64,000 nt of DNA, from assembly GCF_029504695.1 (NCBI RefSeq), contig NZ_JAQFIN010000003.1, forward strand, positions 310,001 to 374,000, written 5' to 3'. The position numbers and the translations under genes are program-made. The stretch is from Parabacteroides sp. PF5-6. GTDB lineage: Bacteria; Bacteroidota; Bacteroidia; Bacteroidales; Tannerellaceae. Shown piece after piece: positions 18,417 to 28,211 of this stretch (position 1 is the stretch's first letter; each line of letters opens with the position of its first letter). The notes under the pieces were generated by a model, which was given only the letters and a program-made list of their open reading frames with translations, did not search any database and was not told the origin of the DNA.

Positions 18417-19520
18417 ATGAGACGGATAAGAATATTCTATTCATTGATTTTAAGCGTATATATCGCTTTCTCTTCGGTTGCATTTGCACAAAAGAAGGAA
18501 CAGCCTTTACGGATAGCTGTCGCCGGAGTATCCCACGGGCATTTATGGGATGTCGTATCGCGCATAGACCGGGGGGATTTTGTGGTGGTCGGCGTATCGG
18601 AAGCTGATGATCAGATCCGGGTGAATAATGGATTATACAAAAAGCTGGATATTTCCCTTTTCTATGCCTCACTCGAAGAGATGCTGGATAAGACTCAGCC
18701 GGAAGTAGCCGTTGCCTATGGTTCGATATACGATCACCTGGCTGTCGTTGAGGCTTGCGCACCCCGCGGTATTCATGTGATGGTGGAAAAACCGCTGGTG
18801 GTAAGCCTTGATCATGCCCAACGCATGGCGGAACTGGCCGATAAACATCAAATTAAGATCATAACCAATTACGAAACGACCTGGTACCCGACTAACCATG
18901 AAGCCAAATGGATGATCGACTCCGGCCTTATCGGCGAAATCACCCGGATCAATGTGTACGACGGTCATCAGGGGCCTTTTGAGATTGGTTGTGGAAAAGA
19001 GTTTACCGACTGGCTGACCGACCCGGTACTGAATGGCGGCGGTGCCGTGATCGATTTCGGATGTTACGGAGCGAATCTGGCAACCTGGTTGATGAACGGC
19101 CAACGCCCGGTCAGCGTCTATGCCGTACTGAAACAGCAAAAGCCACATCTTTATCCCAAGGTCGACGATGATGCTACAATCGTGGTCGAATATCCGAATG
19201 CGACCGTGCAAATCATGGCGTCGTGGAACTGGCCGATCAACCGGAAAGATATGCATATCTACGGAAGCAAAGGTTATATCTATCAGGACACCAAAGAAAA
19301 GATGCGCCTTTACACCAATAAAAAAGAAACAAACCCCGTCCCGGTAGCTTTAGAAGCCCCTTACAACGACGTATTCTACTACCTGAAAGCCGTCGTCCGC
19401 GAAGAGATCGAAATGAAGCCCTACGACCTCTCCGCCCTCGACAACAACCTGATCGTCGTAGAAATACTGCAAGCCGCCATCCAAAGCCACAAAACAGGGG
19501 AAGTCATCCGGTTCAAATAA
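18417..19520 (+). CDS. Gfo/Idh/MocA-family oxidoreductase, exported
   Basis: A 367-aa NAD(P)-dependent sugar oxidoreductase-like protein with an N-terminal signal peptide (MRRIRIFYSLILSVYIAFSS, cleavage near FAQ). The Rossmann part contains RIAVAGVSHGH, and the family EKP motif is present as VMVEKPLVV. The C-terminal domain includes GGGAVIDFGCYG and ends normally. Export suggests action on free sugars or a scaffold role outside the cytoplasm, perhaps with a tightly bound cofactor. It is the last gene of the GH18-ThuA-Gfo cluster. Confidence 0.88.
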   Translation: MRRIRIFYSLILSVYIAFSSVAFAQKKEQPLRIAVAGVSHGHLWDVVSRIDRGDFVVVGVSEADDQIRVNNGLYKKLDISLFYASLEEMLDKTQPEVAVAYGSIYDHLAVVEACAPRGIHVMVEKPLVVSLDHAQRMAELADKHQIKIITNYETTWYPTNHEAKWMIDSGLIGEITRINVYDGHQGPFEIGCGKEFTDWLTDPVLNGGGAVIDFGCYGANLATWLMNGQRPVSVYAVLKQQKPHLYPKVDDDATIVVEYPNATVQIMASWNWPINRKDMHIYGSKGYIYQDTKEKMRLYTNKKETNPVPVALEAPYNDVFYYLKAVVREEIEMKPYDLSALDNNLIVVEILQAAIQSHKTGEVIRFK

Positions 19521-19665
19521 GGGAAGAGGTGAAATTCACTACCCAAAAGATCACTTTTTCACCCTCTTCATTTTTACAGTTCTTGTTTTGAATTTCAGAA
19601 GTGAAATATCACAATGAGGGATCACCCCGTATTATTGTGGAGAAGTTCCTACTTGATGATAATAG

Positions 19666-19772
19666 AGCACGCAGATGACGCAGACTAAAGCGCAGATGGT
19701 CACAGATAAATATTTAATTAATAATAAATTATCTGCGTAGATCTGCGCTTTAGTCTGCGTCATCTGCGTGCT
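19666..19772. repeat. 32-bp perfect inverted repeat between convergent genes
   Basis: The intergenic stretch 19521-19832 contains a left arm at 19666-19697 and a right arm at 19741-19772 that are exact reverse complements over 32 bp. The 43-bp loop contains a second small stem (cagataa/ttatctg). Each arm is built from repeated (A)CGCAGA(T/C) words. Weak complementarity continues outside the arms (ttgtggag/ctccacaa). It lies between the convergent Gfo/Idh/MocA and GH51 genes. It may act as a two-way terminator, or be a REP/MITE-like repeat. The rest of the interval shows nothing definite. Confidence 0.9.
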
Positions 19773-19832
19773 ATAATACCCACTCGAATTTCGACTCCAC
19801 AACTTTCCGGGTTGATCCACAATGAGTTAAAT

Positions 19833-22328
19833 TTACTGAGTCTTGATCCGGTAGACGGAGAAGGAATAAGCCGGTAGTTCCGGATTGAAAGCGCTTTCAA
19901 CCGGGCATTGCGTGGTCACCGGCCGGGCTTGTTTGTCATCCGGCGTTCCGGTCAATACCGTGCGTACCACCTGGGTGCCTGCCGGCGTTATGCCTTCCAA
20001 TTGCAGCGTTGTTTTCACCGCGACGGGCAATAGATTCACTAATTTGATGATCACGTCGTTCGTTTCCTCATCGCGAACGACCGATACACCGATGCGTTTG
20101 CGCACGCCATCTCGACGATCCGACAAGTCGATGCGGCTGGGTAAATAATGGTTCCCGGCGTTTTGCCCATACAATTGCTGCACGTAATAGCCTACGGTCG
20201 GTTTCACTTCCGTATTGTTGAAATAGATCAGGTCCGGATTCCATTGCGTATGCCCTTCTTTGGCCAATAGCGGGGCATAAGAAGTCATCGGTACAATATC
20301 CGCATTGCGCTCGACGGCAGTCAGGAAAAGGGCTTCGGCCAAAGCCGTTTCGATATTCACCGGACGTCCGGGCAGGTGGGCGGCATATTCCCCAAGATAG
20401 ACTTTAGACTTCGTGCGATCGTAACGGTCGTAATAATCTTGGTTATGGATAAACCAACCCGGCGGGTTGTAATAATGTTCATCGACGATGGGCACGTCCA
20501 GGCGGCTTGCGATCTTCCAACCTTCTTCATAATCGGTTCCTTCATAGAATGGCCCGACGGTACCGATCACCACGATTTCAGGGTACTTCTCTTTGACCGC
20601 TTTGTAGATCATCTCGAAACGCTCTTCAAAGACATCGGTGATCTGGTCTTCATTGCCGATCCCGAGATATTTCAGGTTGAAAGGCTTCGGATGCCCCGCT
20701 TCGGCCCGTTTCTTTCCCCAAACCGTTTGGGCATCTCCGTTTGCCCATTCGATCAGGTCGAAGATCTCCTGGATATAGTTCTCCATCTCGCACATCGGAA
20801 TGCCACCCTGCTGCCCACCGGCCACACCGTGTTGATGGGCAGAGTTCTGACAGGGAACGCCGGCAGCCAAAACGGGGACAGGCTCCGCGCCCAGGTCTTC
20901 ACAAAACTGGAAGTACTCGTAATACCCCAGTCCGGCAGTCTGATGATAGCCCCAGAGGTTACGTTGCGGCACACGCGCTTCCAACGGGCCGATCGTATTC
21001 TTCCAGCGATACATATTGTGCAACCCGTCACCATGCGCAACGCAGCCGCCGGGGAAGCGCACAAAACGTGGTTTTATATCTGCCAAAGTCTGAGCCAGGT
21101 CGGCGCGCAAGCCATTCTTGCGTCCCTTGAATGTCTTCTGCGGAAAGAGAGAGATCATATCCAACGCGTAAACTCCCGCCATTTGGGGAATCACTTCAAG
21201 CCGGGCATTCGTGCAAGTTTCTTTGGCCGTCAGTACCGCTTGTACTTTTTTCCATGGATTCGAAACTGATACTTTGGTTTCGGCAATCACCTTCCCCGCT
21301 TCCATCAGACGGATAGTCAGTTTGCCGCCTTTCCTGTTTGGCATACGGGCAAACAGGGACAGGTCATATTTTTCACCGGCTTTCAGGCAGATCCCGTCGA
21401 AACCGTCGTTAGTGAAAACCGCGCCAACAGTTTCTACGTTCAATAAAGCGTAGTGTTTATTATTCTCGTGTATAGGATCCGTGGCCTCGATCGTCCAGGA
21501 AGCGCCACCGCCATGCAGTTGCCAGGCTGTCTGATGGTTCCAGTTCGGGTCGCGCCCTTCCTTATCCATCGGATCATATTCAAAATCGCGGTTCTGGATC
21601 AATTCGGCATAAAGCCCACCGTCGGCCGCGTAATTGATGTCTTCAAAGAAGATACCGATAAACAGGTCGCTGATCTCATGGGCTTGTGTCGGATCAACCG
21701 TGATCTTGGCCTCTACGGGTTTCAAGCCGGCAAAACGTATCGCATCATCTTTTGTTGTTTCTCCGTTCTGCATGGCTTTGAAAGCGGCTAACTGCTGTGA
21801 TTGGATCAAGCCGTCGATCAACGCCCAGGCAACCTTATGACAACTTCCCGTTTCCTCTTTTCCACTGATCAGAGCCGTCTGATACTGACGCTCCCATTGT
21901 GATAAAGGGAAAGGGGCTTCCTGCCCCAATTGGTTTTCCAAGTCCGACAGGGACAGATACGACTGACGCCACCAGAAAGCCAGATCGCCGGAGGCGGCAT
22001 GCGCCACCCGCTCATCGCTTTCATTCAAACGCCACAGGCAATGCCATCGGCCGTCTTTCCCTGCGAAGACGATCGGCTTGACCATTCGTTTCTCCAACCC
22101 CCAACGTCCGTAGTCACAACGCACATAACTATGCTCCGGACCGATCGCCTGCCAATCCTGTGCGTCACGACTCCAAGCAAAATGAAGTCCGTTGCGTCCT
22201 TCGTTTTTATCTGTCGCATAGGCAAAGATATAAGCCGAATCGGGTTCATTCATTACTGTGGGTGCTACAGCCAGGATCGTCTCCCCCAGCCCAAATAGAA
22301 AAAATAGTAAAAGAAATAAGTTCCTCAT
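19833..22328 (-). CDS. GH51-type alpha-L-arabinofuranosidase with an extra N-terminal domain
   Basis: An 831-aa exported enzyme that would release terminal alpha-L-arabinofuranose. The frame opens at 22352; the Met at 22328 gives a cleaner signal peptide (MRNLFLLLFFLFGLGETILA). Residues about 22-125 resemble sugar-hydrolase propeller blades (YIFAYATDKNEGRNGLHFAW). From about 205 the GH51 part starts (DLFIGIFFEDINYAADGGLY), followed by a carbohydrate-binding-like sandwich and the TIM barrel. The acid/base Glu is about residue 560 in GIGNEDQ, the nucleophile Glu about 617 in VDEHYYN. It is the last gene of PUL 2, 59 bp after GH88. Confidence 0.9.
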   Translation of the reverse strand: MRNLFLLLFFLFGLGETILAVAPTVMNEPDSAYIFAYATDKNEGRNGLHFAWSRDAQDWQAIGPEHSYVRCDYGRWGLEKRMVKPIVFAGKDGRWHCLWRLNESDERVAHAASGDLAFWWRQSYLSLSDLENQLGQEAPFPLSQWERQYQTALISGKEETGSCHKVAWALIDGLIQSQQLAAFKAMQNGETTKDDAIRFAGLKPVEAKITVDPTQAHEISDLFIGIFFEDINYAADGGLYAELIQNRDFEYDPMDKEGRDPNWNHQTAWQLHGGGASWTIEATDPIHENNKHYALLNVETVGAVFTNDGFDGICLKAGEKYDLSLFARMPNRKGGKLTIRLMEAGKVIAETKVSVSNPWKKVQAVLTAKETCTNARLEVIPQMAGVYALDMISLFPQKTFKGRKNGLRADLAQTLADIKPRFVRFPGGCVAHGDGLHNMYRWKNTIGPLEARVPQRNLWGYHQTAGLGYYEYFQFCEDLGAEPVPVLAAGVPCQNSAHQHGVAGGQQGGIPMCEMENYIQEIFDLIEWANGDAQTVWGKKRAEAGHPKPFNLKYLGIGNEDQITDVFEERFEMIYKAVKEKYPEIVVIGTVGPFYEGTDYEEGWKIASRLDVPIVDEHYYNPPGWFIHNQDYYDRYDRTKSKVYLGEYAAHLPGRPVNIETALAEALFLTAVERNADIVPMTSYAPLLAKEGHTQWNPDLIYFNNTEVKPTVGYYVQQLYGQNAGNHYLPSRIDLSDRRDGVRKRIGVSVVRDEETNDVIIKLVNLLPVAVKTTLQLEGITPAGTQVVRTVLTGTPDDKQARPVTTQCPVESAFNPELPAYSFSVYRIKTQ

Positions 22329-22387
22329 GATCCGATTGATTAAGTTCCCCACAAAGTAAATGTATTCTTTACAGTTATCGAAATAAG

Positions 22388-23605
22388 TTAGGGATTAATC
22401 TTGCTTACTTCAATGCTTTTGTATCTCATAAGCGCTTCCAGATAATAATAATCCGCGTAATTGATCGAAGCATCGATCTCCGATCCTTTCGGCCAATGCC
22501 CTGTGGAATGCAAGAGAAAGGCTGGATTTTGTTCGCGACTCTGGTATTCCTCGGACGACAATTCCTGAAGCATATTTACAGCTGCCTGCCTATAAGCAGC
22601 TTTTTTTGCTTCATCGTCTTCCAACTGAGAAAGTTCCAATAGGGCCGATGCGACAATCGCTGCCGCTGAAGCATCTTTGGGTTCGTTGGGGATGCCGGGA
22701 GCATCGAAGTCCCAGTAAGGCACATAGTTATTCTCCGGCAGGCGGGACAGATAGAGATCGCTTACTTTCTCCGCGAAGCGTAGGAATCGTTTGTCTTGTG
22801 TTTCACGATAAACCATGGTGTATCCATAAATAGCCCATGCCTGCCCGCGTGCCCATAGGGTACTGTCGGCATAGCCCTGGTGGGTGACTCCTTTCAGGAA
22901 ATTGCCTGTTATCGTATCGTAGACTGCGACGTGATAGTTGCCCCCGTCTTCTCGGAAATGGTATTTCATGGTTACTTCCGCATGCCGGGTCGCGATATCA
23001 TAGAGTTCTTTACGACCACCGTTCTTTGCTGCCCAATACAACATCTCCAGATTGATCATATTATCCATAATGGTATTATGGGGCCAGTTATTGGGTTCGA
23101 CCTCGCGCGGCCAGGAGAGGATCGTTCCGATCTTCGGATTAAACAGGGTAGCCAGTGTATCGGCGGCATTGAGGATAATCTGTTTATATTCTTCTTTTCC
23201 CGTCAGACGATACCCGTTACCGTAGCTGCAGAAAAGCTGAAAGCCCAAGTCATGATCGTAAGCCGGCAGATGGGTCAAAGGCTCCAGCATATCGGTATAA
23301 TAGGTTGCCACATCAGCATCATGGGTATTCCGGGTATTCTCATAGTTGTACCATAAAATACCCGGCCAAAAGCCGACAGTCCATTCCCCGATAGAAATGG
23401 GTCGAAGGTTCCAGTGCTTCTCTCCCTTGAGAATATTGCGTGGGATCATCTGCTTACCGGAAATCTCCGTCAGTGTTCTTTGTATCTGACCGTTGCAATA
23501 ACTTAACTCTCTGTTCACATCGAACGTTTGTTCTTTTCTTCCTCCGGTACAAACTGTGAGCAATAATAGTATGACCGGTAATAATAATAACTGTTTTACT
23601 TTCAT
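22388..23605 (-). CDS. GH88 unsaturated glucuronyl hydrolase, lipoprotein
   Basis: A 405-aa enzyme predicted to remove the unsaturated uronic acid left at the non-reducing end after polysaccharide lyase action. The signal peptide ends in a lipobox (LLLTVC), with the Cys near residue 19. The (alpha/alpha)6 barrel shows the GH88 segments TMDNMINLEMLYWAA, with a likely catalytic Asp, and RGQAWAIYGYTMVYRE. The C-terminus SEIDASINYADYYYLEAL is characteristic of the family. It fits functionally with the heparinase-like lyase in the same operon. GH105 is the main alternative, but the overall motif order is GH88. Confidence 0.9.
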   Translation of the reverse strand: MKVKQLLLLPVILLLLTVCTGGRKEQTFDVNRELSYCNGQIQRTLTEISGKQMIPRNILKGEKHWNLRPISIGEWTVGFWPGILWYNYENTRNTHDADVATYYTDMLEPLTHLPAYDHDLGFQLFCSYGNGYRLTGKEEYKQIILNAADTLATLFNPKIGTILSWPREVEPNNWPHNTIMDNMINLEMLYWAAKNGGRKELYDIATRHAEVTMKYHFREDGGNYHVAVYDTITGNFLKGVTHQGYADSTLWARGQAWAIYGYTMVYRETQDKRFLRFAEKVSDLYLSRLPENNYVPYWDFDAPGIPNEPKDASAAAIVASALLELSQLEDDEAKKAAYRQAAVNMLQELSSEEYQSREQNPAFLLHSTGHWPKGSEIDASINYADYYYLEALMRYKSIEVSKINP

Positions 23606-23618
23606 ATGAATGGATGTT

Positions 23619-25292
23619 TTATTGTTCTATTCTGAACCAGTCGATATCAACCCAGGAACGATTTGCCTGCGACTCCTTGTTCAGGATGAATAATCCTGTT
23701 TTAGCGCCGATCCATTTTCCCTGCCAGGCGGTAAATATCTGTTGGAACGGGATATATTTTTTCCCGTTAGTACTGTAACTGAACGTACATTTTCCTTCGG
23801 TTTCGACCCGGACACGCAAGTAAACTTCGGCATCCGGGATAGGCGTTCGGTAGTTGTATTTATCATTTACCTTCAAGTCTTTCGGAACGGTTTGTTCCAC
23901 AAGTGTCTCCGGATTTTTCTGTTCGGCATCGGAGCAGTTCATATATTCAAGGACATAACCTTCGGCTGTTTTTCGCAGAGCGATATACGCGTAATCCCAA
24001 CCCATAACGATTAATCCGGTTTTGTCACCTTCGTTCAATAATACAGCCGATAGCTTTGCCGTAGCTGTGAATTCAGGTGCCGGAAACTTCTGCATAAGCA
24101 GGTTCGGTATATCCCAGAAGTTGGTATATTCTGCCGGATAGGCCTGTTCGTATAACCGTAAATATCCGTTAGCGGCAGGGAAAGCCCATGCCTGCTGCGG
24201 ATTGGCATGCCATTGCCATTGTAACCCCAATGCAGGCGTATTAAATTCATCACTTTCGACAGGTGTCTCTATCGGATAGGTCGCTCCTACATCAGGTTTC
24301 CGGTAGCTGGTGACAGGTTCGCCGCAGTAATCTTTATCGTGAATGCCCATAACAGGCCAGCCCTCTTTCCAGGTGACAGGTTGCAGGTGAACAACCCTTC
24401 CGTATGCCCCTTTGTCCTGGAAATGGAGAAACCAATATTCGCCCGTCTGTGTTTCCACCAGTCCGCCCTGATGTGGGCCATTGATATCGGTAGCGCCTTG
24501 TGCCAGTACTGTCTTCACTTCATAAGGCCCGTAGATATGCTTTGACCGCAGGGCAATCTGCCAACCCATAGCCACTCCTCCGGCAGGGGCGAATAAATAA
24601 TAGTATCCGTCTTTCTTGTAGAACTTTCCTCCCTCTACGGTATGGTTTACTCCATCGTTACCGTCGAAGAGCAATACCTCTTCTCCGGTCACTTTCGTTC
24701 CGTCGGCATTCATCTCGCAAACAGTCATAATACTGTTAAGTCCGGCGCGGCTTCCCGCCCAGGCATGGGTGAGGTACACCTTGCCGTCGTCGTCGAACAG
24801 CGGACTTGGGTCGATACGTCCCTTACCCGGTAAGACAAGGACCGGTTTGTCCCACGTTCCCCTGATATCTTTCGTTTTAACCACATAGATACCAAAGTCA
24901 GGATCTCCCCAGTAGATCATATATTCGCCTTTATGATGCCGGAGACAAGGCGCCCAAACACCTCGTCCGTGTTGTGCCTTGTCGAAGAATGTAGCCGGTT
25001 CGACTCCCTCTAAATAGAGGTCCTTCAAGGCGTAGTTTATGATCCTCCAGTTGACCAGGTCTTTCGAGTGCAGGATTGGAAGTCCGGGTACGCAGTTAAA
25101 ACTGGATGCCGTCATATAGTAGTCGTCACCCACCCGGATCACGTCGGGATCCGAATAGTCGGCATAGAGTATCGGATTACGGTATGTCCCGTTCCCCGCA
25201 TCCGCCGTCCAAACTTTGGACACATACGTTTGTGCACACAAAGAGAGGCTAACGAATACCCATACAGCAATATACAAACATCTAATCTTCAT
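23619..25292 (-). CDS. GH43 beta-xylosidase/alpha-L-arabinofuranosidase
   Basis: A 557-aa exported enzyme with a signal peptide (1-20, ending LCAQ). The five-bladed propeller starts with YRNPILYADYSDPDVIRVGDDYYM, where Asp48 is the probable base. IDPSPLFDDDGKVYLTHAW and TVEGGKFYKKDGYYYLF carry the expected pKa-modulating Asp and general-acid Glu. The C-terminal 200 residues form a beta-sandwich (laminin-G/DUF1349-like: WDYAYIALRKTAEGYVLEY) usual in the long GH43 subgroup. The likely substrates are arabinofuranosyl or xylosyl side groups. It lies 13 bp upstream of GH88 in PUL 2. Confidence 0.92.
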   Translation of the reverse strand: MKIRCLYIAVWVFVSLSLCAQTYVSKVWTADAGNGTYRNPILYADYSDPDVIRVGDDYYMTASSFNCVPGLPILHSKDLVNWRIINYALKDLYLEGVEPATFFDKAQHGRGVWAPCLRHHKGEYMIYWGDPDFGIYVVKTKDIRGTWDKPVLVLPGKGRIDPSPLFDDDGKVYLTHAWAGSRAGLNSIMTVCEMNADGTKVTGEEVLLFDGNDGVNHTVEGGKFYKKDGYYYLFAPAGGVAMGWQIALRSKHIYGPYEVKTVLAQGATDINGPHQGGLVETQTGEYWFLHFQDKGAYGRVVHLQPVTWKEGWPVMGIHDKDYCGEPVTSYRKPDVGATYPIETPVESDEFNTPALGLQWQWHANPQQAWAFPAANGYLRLYEQAYPAEYTNFWDIPNLLMQKFPAPEFTATAKLSAVLLNEGDKTGLIVMGWDYAYIALRKTAEGYVLEYMNCSDAEQKNPETLVEQTVPKDLKVNDKYNYRTPIPDAEVYLRVRVETEGKCTFSYSTNGKKYIPFQQIFTAWQGKWIGAKTGLFILNKESQANRSWVDIDWFRIEQ

Positions 25293-25379
25293 CTGACCTA
25301 ATTTAATAGTAAACCCAAATCAATTTCTTCCCTTTCGGACTAACTTTATACCTGTTAACTTTATATACCTCTAAATACG

Positions 25380-25418
25380 AAGCGGATCAGGTATTCACCT
25401 AATCCGCTTTGCTTTTTT
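25380..25418 (+). terminator. Hairpin with T-run inside PUL 2
   Basis: AAGCGGAT at 25380-25387 pairs with ATCCGCTT at 25402-25409. An inner AGGT/ACCT extends the stem, and a T-run stands at 25413-25418. The T-run is on the plus strand, opposite to the flanking genes, so it is not a standard terminator for them. On the minus strand the hairpin could still pause or process the mRNA between the lyase and GH43 genes. Confidence 0.45.
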
Positions 25419-25459
25419 ATATTTACAGGAGAGCAGCCCTGTTTCTATTTTACAGTAAC

Positions 25460-28201
25460 TCATCTTGAGATTTGTTTGTATGCTGTCGCCTCATATTTCA
25501 CCTTTCCCTTGCCGGGGAATTCAATCTCGACAGGCTGCTCGCAATGCAGATAATAGGAACCGTTTTTATATTCCAATACCACATTGGCCGGTGAAGCGGT
25601 TTCCAGCTTACAGCCTTTAGCTTGTATCAGGGTTCCGTTACCCATAAAGAGCGTAAAGTCTTTACCGTCTTCACGTACAAGTCCATAGGTAGCCTGTACG
25701 GTTATTCCCCGGTGGTGAATGTTTTCATCTTCGATTGAAGAAAAGATGTAATCCACTTTACCGTCCCGGCTTTTTACTGTAAGCCCAACAAAATCGTCTG
25801 ATGCATTGGGTACTTCAAAGGCCTCTATTGATGTAATAGAGCGTCCTTCGCTCTCTGTCGCAGGTTCAAAGACACTAACAAAGGGCCGTTTCCATGCTTC
25901 TCCATGCTGACGGGCAGCAATTGTAAGATACGGTTCCTTGTTCACCTCATAGGGGAATTCGTCGTTCGACCGGAATGCTTTACAAGGAGGTGCTTTGATG
26001 GAGAATACTTCCCGCCCGGTATATCCTTTCATCCAGAGGTGCATGTACACATGGTTGCTGTCAGGCATTGCCATTTTCCAGGTTGCCTGATAATCGGTTG
26101 CTGTCTTTGCCGATCGTTTGTCCCACATGTAATCAAGGGCAAAGAGATGCCCTCCGGCAAAGGCCATTTCATCGTTGGGTTGCAGATCGAGGGCTTTTCC
26201 GTTCCTGTCCTGAATAAATAGTTCCTGTCCGAGGTTATGATAGAAATAATCATGGAACTTCTCCCCGCCCCGTTGTTTCTTCGAACGGAAGATATCGACA
26301 TAATACCCTGTAGTCTCGCCGGTACGAACGATACTCATCAGACGGTTCTGATCGCTCCGGCTTTCGGGTTCAAGGAAGTAGGCTTCCGAATAGGTAATTC
26401 CGGGATAATAGCCTTCGCTTTGTCCAGACCGGGGATAAGATCCTAATAGGTCGAACGGGTGGTTACTCAGCATTTCAGGATATTTGGAGATCCCGTCGAC
26501 CATTACCGTATTATGTGCCGGAAACTGTGAGTAGTATTCCAGATAGGGCTTTTCAAAATAAGAAGAACCGATGCCCGACTCAGCTCCGAGAATATATCCT
26601 TTGCCGTAAAGTTCCATAGCAAGCCCGTTGGAGTGTGCGTGGTTACCGTAAGAAGCAAACTGAGATATCATCATCCCATTCCGCGGATCATCAAAGGCAT
26701 TACGTTGTACGAACCAACTGACATTAGGCGCATAGAACGTTGGTGTGATATACTCTTTCAATTCGCCTGCAGCCACTTCAGGGTCGAGAGTGATAGGTTT
26801 ACTTGAAAAGAAAGAGGATATTTGCGGAGGCAGCTTATGCTCCTGTCGTGCCTCGTAAGTCAGGTGCGGGGCAAACAGTTTATACATACGTGTAAAGTCG
26901 GTTTCCAGCCTCCTATCGTTGTATTTCTGTGCGATATGAATAATATCGCTGATCGCTTCAGTCTGGATCACACTGTAGTAGGTATCGCCAAAAGCTGTAA
27001 TCTTCCCATTGGGGAAAAGATATTGCGGCAATACGCGAACGGCCTTTTCCATCACCGGTGCATAGGGCAATAGGTTTTGATTAAAAGTATTATCATAGTC
27101 GCGTATGAAACTCATCAGCTCTCGTGTAACACCCTGTGCATAGCCCGGACATTCGTTCCACACCCCGTTTGTGTAGTCGTAGCCGTATTTCATAAACTTG
27201 GTGAGCGACCATTGCCGTGCGGAAGTCTTGTTGAGTATGTAGTCGATATAATATTCCCGGCCTTTACCGTCGGCATAATGCCGGTTATCTTCCAGAACCA
27301 TGGCCACTTTCAATATATGCTTACCGCCATGCAGGTTCCAGTTATTGTGAGGGACACCATTTTTGATCGTTATATCGATCCACTTTTTGAAGGTAACGGC
27401 ATATTTGTCGCTATTACCCGGCTGTTGGCTACTGATATAGGAATAAAGAAAATCATACGTATATGCCAGCTCATCGAGAATACGTTCCTGAATAACCTCA
27501 AAGGTCGACAGCCCTGTCAGTGTTTGTGCATGGCCGTTACCGATATCGATAGGCTCGGTGCGGTAGTACATTCCCATCATATAGGTATCGAAGATGTCGA
27601 AAGCGAACTTAGCGTATCTCTCCTCCCCTGTCAACCAGTATATAAAGGCGGCATCTTTAGCCAACCGTATAATTTCCTCGTTAACGTTCTCAATGGAGTT
27701 GCCTGAGACATTCGCCTGATCTACCCACTCCAATGGATTCCCCTCTTTGGCAGAATTATGGAAATAAATTCCTTTCGTATCATCCATATAAGGGATTATA
27801 TCTTCTAACTTCGGCCGTTTGATCGAGCTGTACACACCCCGTGTGCTTCCAAACCTGACGGTAGGTACCGGTGCCTCTCCATCCGCATGCGAATAAATAC
27901 CCCCATTGATATACACCTGTGTCGCTTTGCTCTTCCAATACATCATCAGGCGGGAATAGACCCAGTCGGGTTCAGTCTGTGTTTTCCCTACGTAAGGATC
28001 AATTCGTTGCAGTATACCCTGATAGACCTCTTGTGCCCAAGCTTCCTTTTTTATTTGATCCGCCAGTTGCGGTTTGTCATTCTCCGTCGTCATCAAACGG
28101 GGATATCCCTGGGGTAAATCCTGTGGCAGAGGGATCTGTTGCGAGAAGGCCAGAAAACAATATGCGATAAGAAGCAGCAATGCGATAATCGTCTTTTTCA
28201 T
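25460..28201 (-). CDS. Heparinase II/III-like polysaccharide lyase
   Basis: A 913-aa exported protein. The frame extends to 28309, but the Met at 28201 starts a signal peptide (MKKTIIALLLLIAYCFLAFSQ) and avoids overlap with the upstream gene. The first half (about 30-480) is an (alpha/alpha) toroid with NNWNLHGGKHILKVAMVLED and GVWNECPGYAQG. The second half is the heparinase II/III beta-sandwich (FASYGNHAHSNGLAMELYG, SQFPAHNTVMVDGISKYPEM), with the His/Asn/Tyr residues usual for lyase catalysis. Such enzymes cut uronic-acid glycans by beta-elimination; the PL family and exact substrate are uncertain. GH88 in the same operon would process its products. Confidence 0.78.
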   Translation of the reverse strand: MKKTIIALLLLIAYCFLAFSQQIPLPQDLPQGYPRLMTTENDKPQLADQIKKEAWAQEVYQGILQRIDPYVGKTQTEPDWVYSRLMMYWKSKATQVYINGGIYSHADGEAPVPTVRFGSTRGVYSSIKRPKLEDIIPYMDDTKGIYFHNSAKEGNPLEWVDQANVSGNSIENVNEEIIRLAKDAAFIYWLTGEERYAKFAFDIFDTYMMGMYYRTEPIDIGNGHAQTLTGLSTFEVIQERILDELAYTYDFLYSYISSQQPGNSDKYAVTFKKWIDITIKNGVPHNNWNLHGGKHILKVAMVLEDNRHYADGKGREYYIDYILNKTSARQWSLTKFMKYGYDYTNGVWNECPGYAQGVTRELMSFIRDYDNTFNQNLLPYAPVMEKAVRVLPQYLFPNGKITAFGDTYYSVIQTEAISDIIHIAQKYNDRRLETDFTRMYKLFAPHLTYEARQEHKLPPQISSFFSSKPITLDPEVAAGELKEYITPTFYAPNVSWFVQRNAFDDPRNGMMISQFASYGNHAHSNGLAMELYGKGYILGAESGIGSSYFEKPYLEYYSQFPAHNTVMVDGISKYPEMLSNHPFDLLGSYPRSGQSEGYYPGITYSEAYFLEPESRSDQNRLMSIVRTGETTGYYVDIFRSKKQRGGEKFHDYFYHNLGQELFIQDRNGKALDLQPNDEMAFAGGHLFALDYMWDKRSAKTATDYQATWKMAMPDSNHVYMHLWMKGYTGREVFSIKAPPCKAFRSNDEFPYEVNKEPYLTIAARQHGEAWKRPFVSVFEPATESEGRSITSIEAFEVPNASDDFVGLTVKSRDGKVDYIFSSIEDENIHHRGITVQATYGLVREDGKDFTLFMGNGTLIQAKGCKLETASPANVVLEYKNGSYYLHCEQPVEIEFPGKGKVKYEATAYKQISR

Positions 28202-28211
28202 GGAATTCAAC

